Assembly: GCA_021823605.1 (NCBI GenBank) | Contig: JAKANV010000026.1 | Coordinates: forward strand, 1 to 8,118 | Direction of reading: 5' to 3' | Source of the DNA: a bacterium | Lineage (GTDB): Bacteria > Patescibacteriota > CPR2 > UBA1875 > JAJYID01 | Length of the DNA stretch: 8,118 nucleotides | Shown here: in pieces, positions 5,226 to 8,118 of the stretch | Layout of the letters: every line of letters begins with the position of its first letter | How positions within the stretch are numbered: position 1 is the stretch's first letter | Notes under the pieces: model-generated | Told to the model about the DNA's origin: nothing | What the model saw: the letters and a program-made list of their open reading frames with translations, nothing else | Databases searched by the model: none | Made by a program: the position numbers and the translations under genes

Positions 5226-5633
5226 TTAAGAAGCTTTGACTTTGACTTTCTTGGTTTTGGTTTTGACCAGTTTTGGCACTCTGATGGTCAAAATTCCACT
5301 TTTGAAGGTCGCTTCCGCCTTTTCTGCATTGCATTCTACCGGCAGTATAACCTGTCTTGCAAACGAACCCCAGTAGCATTCCTGAAAATGATAGCCTTCC
5401 TGGTCAACTTCCTTTTCGTCGTATCTTTCGCCTCGGATAGCCACAGATTCATTCGTAACGTCTATATCGATGCCTTCAGGGTCTACACCTGCAACCGGTG
5501 CTTTTACCACGACTGCATCTTTAGTTTGGTAAACATCAACCGCAAGCTGGCCTTCCACATCTTCGCTGCTCCAGCTGCTTTCGGTTAACCCTCCTGCGAA
5601 AAAACCTTCGTCAGTAAGAGAATCTTTTTTCAT
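5226..5633 (-). CDS. hsp20: Small heat-shock protein, Hsp20/alpha-crystallin family
   Basis: The 135-residue product has a short polar N-terminal arm (1-28) and an alpha-crystallin domain (about 29-121). Family marks are the stretch APVAGVDPEGIDIDVTNESV, the FARQVILP segment and the closing ATFKSGILTIRVPK, which is the usual A-x-x-x-N-G-x-L signature with Ser for Asn. The C-terminal tail is Lys-rich and contains VKV, a possible version of the I-x-I motif that docks neighbouring subunits. Such proteins are cytoplasmic, ATP-independent holdases that bind unfolding proteins. The start is ATG at 5633 with GGAGGG four bases upstream; a TTG 15 bases earlier in the same frame lies before that site and is rejected. 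The gene stands alone with its own terminator and is divergent from comF. No CIRCE element is visible upstream. Confidence 0.95.
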   Translation of the reverse strand: MKKDSLTDEGFFAGGLTESSWSSEDVEGQLAVDVYQTKDAVVVKAPVAGVDPEGIDIDVTNESVAIRGERYDEKEVDQEGYHFQECYWGSFARQVILPVECNAEKAEATFKSGILTIRVPKLVKTKTKKVKVKAS

Positions 5634-5658
5634 TATGCCCTCCTGCAAATTTTTAGAT

Positions 5659-5664
5659 TATAAT
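5659..5664 (+). promoter_or_regulatory. Possible -10 box of comF
   Basis: A perfect TATAAT lies 32 bases before the comF ATG, but no fair -35 box stands 16-18 bases upstream. The overlapping bases 5657-5662 read TATAAT on the minus strand too, so the site could serve either divergent gene. The comF ribosome site is probably AGAAGG/GGCGG at 5682-5690. Confidence 0.4.
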
Positions 5665-5673
5665 GGTAAATAA

Positions 5674-5702
5674 AATATAGCAGAAGGCGGATAAAAATGC
5701 AA
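5674..5702 (-). promoter_or_regulatory. Candidate hsp20 promoter
   Basis: On the minus strand TTGCAT (5702-5697) is followed after 17 bases by TATATT (5679-5674), placing a transcript start near 5667 and leaving a leader of about 34 bases. The -35 box overlaps the comF start codon. An alternative is TATAAT at 5662-5657 with a poor -35. The hsp20-comF gap is 63 bp. Confidence 0.4.
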
Positions 5703-6395
5703 ACTGTTTTTTCAAAGAAAATTAGCGATTTTTTACTTGATATCGTTTTCCCCAAGAAGTGTGTTTCGTGCGGGAAGCTCGATACTCTTTTTTGTGAAAA
5801 ATGCAGAGGGAAAACTATATTTTTAAAGACCCAAAACTGTCCATTTTGCCTGAAAATCACTCCTCGGGGACGGGTTTGCCCAAGCTGTAAAGGGAAAAGT
5901 GCTCTTACGGGCGTTTATGTTGTGGCTCACTTCGAAGAATCGTTAAAAACAGCTATTCACAAGTATAAATATGAGTTCGTGAAGGCACTGAAGGATGATT
6001 TGGCCAATATAGCTTGGCCTTACATGGAAGATTTCCCCAAAAATGCAGTTCTGACTTGTGTGCCTTCAAGTTCAAAGAGGCTTGCCTGGCGCGGATATAA
6101 TCAAGCAGAAGAAATTGCCCGGATTCTAGCACAAAACACGGGAATGCGATTTTATCCGAACCTGCTAAAGCGTACTAAATACGTAACTCCTCAGACTCAG
6201 CTAAACAGGAAAGAAAGACTTGAAAATGTAAAAAATGCCTTTGCGGTAGGCAAAAAGATGGATTTATCAGGAAAAACGGTAATTATCTTTGATGATTTAG
6301 TGACAAGCGGGGCGACGCTAAACGCTTGTGCTAGTGAGATTCGTAAATTGGGTGCAACTCGAGTTTGGGGATTTGTGCTTGCGAGGAATAAGTAG
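5697..6395 (+). CDS. comF: ComF-family phosphoribosyltransferase-like protein
   Basis: The 232-residue product has the two-part ComF layout. The N-terminal region carries four CxxC pairs (Cys 22/25, 33/36, 48/51, 61/64), expected to bind zinc. The C-terminal half is a type I phosphoribosyltransferase fold with the ComF mark RGYNQAEEIAR (132-142), the segment QTQLNRKERLENVKNAF (166-182) and the PRPP-binding loop VIIFDDLVTSGAT (195-207). The length is normal for the family and all motifs are intact. ComF is cytoplasmic and needed for uptake of transforming DNA in several naturally competent bacteria; its exact role is not settled. The start is ATG at 5697. The gene is the only one on the plus strand, divergent from hsp20 and convergent with purN. 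Being near a PilB-type ATPase fits a DNA-uptake role, but the two are not co-transcribed. Confidence 0.93.
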   Translation: MQTVFSKKISDFLLDIVFPKKCVSCGKLDTLFCEKCRGKTIFLKTQNCPFCLKITPRGRVCPSCKGKSALTGVYVVAHFEESLKTAIHKYKYEFVKALKDDLANIAWPYMEDFPKNAVLTCVPSSSKRLAWRGYNQAEEIARILAQNTGMRFYPNLLKRTKYVTPQTQLNRKERLENVKNAFAVGKKMDLSGKTVIIFDDLVTSGATLNACASEIRKLGATRVWGFVLARNK

Positions 6396-6401
6396 CGAAA
6401 A

Positions 6402-7034
6402 TTAACATTCAAAATAGCCGGTTAGGCCCTTTGGGTCGGAGTCATCCCAAGTGATTTCGCCGGTAATGACCTTATTTGTGATAATCGGTTGCCATTTGTG
6501 CTCAGCCTCATTTACCCTTTTGGCGAGAGTTTCGGGAGTATCGCTAGCTTCTATTGGGACACTGCATCTAAATATAACCGGTCCCTCATCATACTTTTCT
6601 GTGACGAAATGCATCGTCAGTCCGGTTTCGTTTATCTCACCTTTTTTATATGCCTCAAGCACGGCTTTGTGTACATGAATGCCGTACATTCCGTTACCAC
6701 CAAATTGTGGCAGCGGGCCAGGGTGAATATTGATAGTTTTTGCCGGGTTTAAGCTCTTGACCAGTTTCAGCCATCCTGAAAGGGCGATAAACTCAGCGCT
6801 ATACTTTTTCACGATATTTTGATAATTTTCCGCCGTGAAAGGTCCTTCAAAATATTCAAAAGGAATACCAAATTCCTCAGCGATTTTCCTGACGCCGCCA
6901 TTTTCGTAATTCGATACAACGGCCACGATTCTAGCCTGCAATGTACCATTTTGGGCAGCTTCGACCAAACACTTGAATCCTGAGCCTCCACCGTTTTTAG
7001 TTCCGGAGGCAAAAACAAGTAGTTTCTTTTTCAT
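6402..7034 (-). CDS. purN: Phosphoribosylglycinamide formyltransferase (GAR transformylase)
   Basis: The 210-residue product carries the formyltransferase signature. NIHPGPLP at 102-109 supplies the catalytic Asn 102 and His 104, and HFVTEKYDEGPVI at 142-154 supplies the catalytic Asp 149. A glycine-rich phosphate loop lies at 10-20 (SGTKNGGGSGF), longer than the SGNGSN loop of E. coli PurN. The insert FGGNGMYGIHVH at 111-122 is of a type seen in some other bacterial PurN proteins. PurN transfers a formyl group from 10-formyl-tetrahydrofolate to GAR, the third step of purine synthesis, in the cytosol. The start is ATG at 7034; its A is the last base of the pilB stop (TAATG), and its Shine-Dalgarno AAGGA is formed by the last two pilB codons. 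No other purine gene is in the window. A related formyltransferase acting on another substrate cannot be excluded. Confidence 0.9.
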   Translation of the reverse strand: MKKKLLVFASGTKNGGGSGFKCLVEAAQNGTLQARIVAVVSNYENGGVRKIAEEFGIPFEYFEGPFTAENYQNIVKKYSAEFIALSGWLKLVKSLNPAKTINIHPGPLPQFGGNGMYGIHVHKAVLEAYKKGEINETGLTMHFVTEKYDEGPVIFRCSVPIEASDTPETLAKRVNEAEHKWQPIITNKVITGEITWDDSDPKGLTGYFEC

Positions 7035-8118
7035 TATTCCTTAATGACTTTTAGTACTTCCACGATATCTACAGTACCCTCGATTGCCTTTAAGAAACCA
7101 TCTTGTTCCATGGTCAACATGCCACCCTCGACGGCTATATTTTTTAGTTCGTGCAAAGTAGCGTTTTCTACTACAGCTTTTTGGAATTCAGGAGAAACAC
7201 TCAGAAGCTCGAAAATCCCAATTCGCCCCTTGTAGCCAATGTTATTACATTCTTTACAGCCTTTCCCTCGGAAAAACTCGGGCGCTTTCTTCGGTTTGTG
7301 TTCGATAGGAAGTGAGTCGATAATCTTGTTAATCTCAGTCATTTCGCCGTCATTTGGCTTATATTCTTCAATACAGTCAGGGCAAATCTGACGCACCAAA
7401 CGTTGGGCGATAATAATGTTTACAGCATCAAGAAATGATGAGGCGTCTTCAACCAGGCCGATAATTCTCGGCACTGCCGTAACAGCATCATTGGCATGAA
7501 GAGTTGTTATCAGGAGATGCCCCGTAATAGCAGCCTGTAAAGCTGTTTTGGCTGTTTCCGCGTCACGGATTTCCCCGAGCATTATTATATCCGGGTCTTC
7601 TCGCAAGACCGCTTTCAACCGGCCGTCAAAGCTCTCACCCTCGTTAATTTGAGATTGAGTGGCTCCGGGAAGGGTGTATTCAATGGGATCCTCTAAAGTA
7701 ATCAGCTTTATTTCGGGAGCATTAAGTTTATTTAAAATAGAGTAAATAGTTGTGGTTTTACCAGAACCGGTCGGACCGACAATGAGGATCATCCCGTGTG
7801 GGCGGATTAAAGCTGACTCGAGAAGCGGCATCTCAACGTCTCGAATGCCGACGTCATCTATATTTAGGAGCCCTGCCTGAACGTTAAAGATACGAATGAC
7901 AATATCACAGCCGTATAAAGAAGGCATAACCTCGATTCTTACTGCCAGCTCATCATTTGCGAATTTGACCTTGAAACGGCCGTTTTGAGGATAGTTAACG
8001 TTGAGTTTCAAGCCCGACCTTAGCTCAACTTGGGAAAGAAGGAATTTGTACTTTTCTTTTTGTAGTACACCTGCTTTATGTAGTACGCCATCTATTCTGA
8101 ATCGGATAATGGCTTCTG
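7034..8118 (-). CDS. pilB: PilB/GspE-type secretion ATPase of a type IV pilus, 5' end cut by window edge
   Basis: The frame is open to the right edge and gives 360 residues. A TTG at 8011 is not the start: the residues upstream (IRFRIDGVLH, then LLSQVELRSG) are normal family sequence. Motifs in fragment numbering are Walker A GPTGSGKTT (114-122), the Asp box LITLEDPIEY (138-147), Walker B with LREDPDIIMLGEIRD (171-185) and the His box TGHLLITTLHAND (198-210). A zinc-binding set of four cysteines (245, 248, 287, 290) separates PilB/GspE/PulE from VirB11 and PilT. PilB is the hexameric cytoplasmic motor that drives pilus extension; GspE does the same for type II secretion. Type IV pili are common in candidate-phyla bacteria, so PilB is preferred. 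The N-terminal domains and promoter lie outside the window. Its last codons overlap the purN start. Confidence 0.93.
   Translation of the reverse strand, partial: EAIIRFRIDGVLHKAGVLQKEKYKFLLSQVELRSGLKLNVNYPQNGRFKVKFANDELAVRIEVMPSLYGCDIVIRIFNVQAGLLNIDDVGIRDVEMPLLESALIRPHGMILIVGPTGSGKTTTIYSILNKLNAPEIKLITLEDPIEYTLPGATQSQINEGESFDGRLKAVLREDPDIIMLGEIRDAETAKTALQAAITGHLLITTLHANDAVTAVPRIIGLVEDASSFLDAVNIIIAQRLVRQICPDCIEEYKPNDGEMTEINKIIDSLPIEHKPKKAPEFFRGKGCKECNNIGYKGRIGIFELLSVSPEFQKAVVENATLHELKNIAVEGGMLTMEQDGFLKAIEGTVDIVEVLKVIKE

Noticed and set aside
5634..5696. CIRCE heat-shock operator before hsp20
   Set aside because: No TTAGCACTC-type inverted repeat is present in the gap.
7034..8118. VirB11 or PilT as identity of the ATPase
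   Set aside because: The four-cysteine zinc motif and the sequence around it are typical of PilB/GspE and absent from VirB11 and PilT.
1..8118. CRISPR array, tRNA, rRNA, insertion sequence or attachment site
   Set aside because: Read through both strands by eye; no regularly spaced repeats, cloverleaf, transposase or flanking repeats were seen.

Overview
The window looks like a stretch of a Candidate Phyla Radiation (Patescibacteria) chromosome. The main evidence is a minimal type IV secretion system (T4SS) cluster of the kind common in that group: several short VirB2-like pilins, a VirB6-like channel protein, a PrgI-family protein and a VirB4/TraC-like ATPase. It sits near a type IV pilus ATPase, ComF and an Hsp20. 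Most of the window is moderately AT-rich, spacing between genes is tight, and TGA is used as an ordinary stop (end of the gene at 4312-4944). No rRNA, tRNA or other lineage marker is present, so the placement is an inference from gene content and protein style.

Region 1-4214 (minus strand, read from 4214 down to 1) is one T4SS transcription unit. A well-formed sigma70-type promoter (TTTACA, 18 bp, TATAAT) ends six bases before the ATG of the first pilin gene, so the mRNA probably starts at or next to its start codon. The order is pilin C (six-cysteine ectodomain), pilin B (two cysteines), pilin A (none), the VirB6-like protein with a 300-residue soluble tail, PrgI, then the N-terminus of the VirB4-like ATPase, which is cut by the window edge. 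A weaker second promoter may lie directly before the VirB6-like gene.

Region 4252-5126 (minus strand) is a self-contained unit: strong promoter, roughly 147-base leader, one gene for an unrecognised single-pass membrane protein, and a rho-independent terminator. The gene is clearly more GC-rich than everything around it and is the most foreign-looking element in the window. Its leader has operator-like palindromes and a small hairpin containing the Shine-Dalgarno sequence.

Region 5182-6395 holds a divergent pair, hsp20 (minus, with its own terminator) and comF (plus), separated by 63 bp. Region 6402-8118 (minus) holds a PilB/GspE-type ATPase cut by the right edge and purN, which overlaps the end of pilB by one base (TAATG). 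comF and purN converge with only six bases between their stops.

Functionally, the window combines a machine that moves DNA or protein across the envelope (T4SS), the motor of a type IV pilus, a ComF-family protein linked to DNA uptake in other bacteria, and one purine-pathway enzyme. No CRISPR array, insertion sequence or attachment site was seen.
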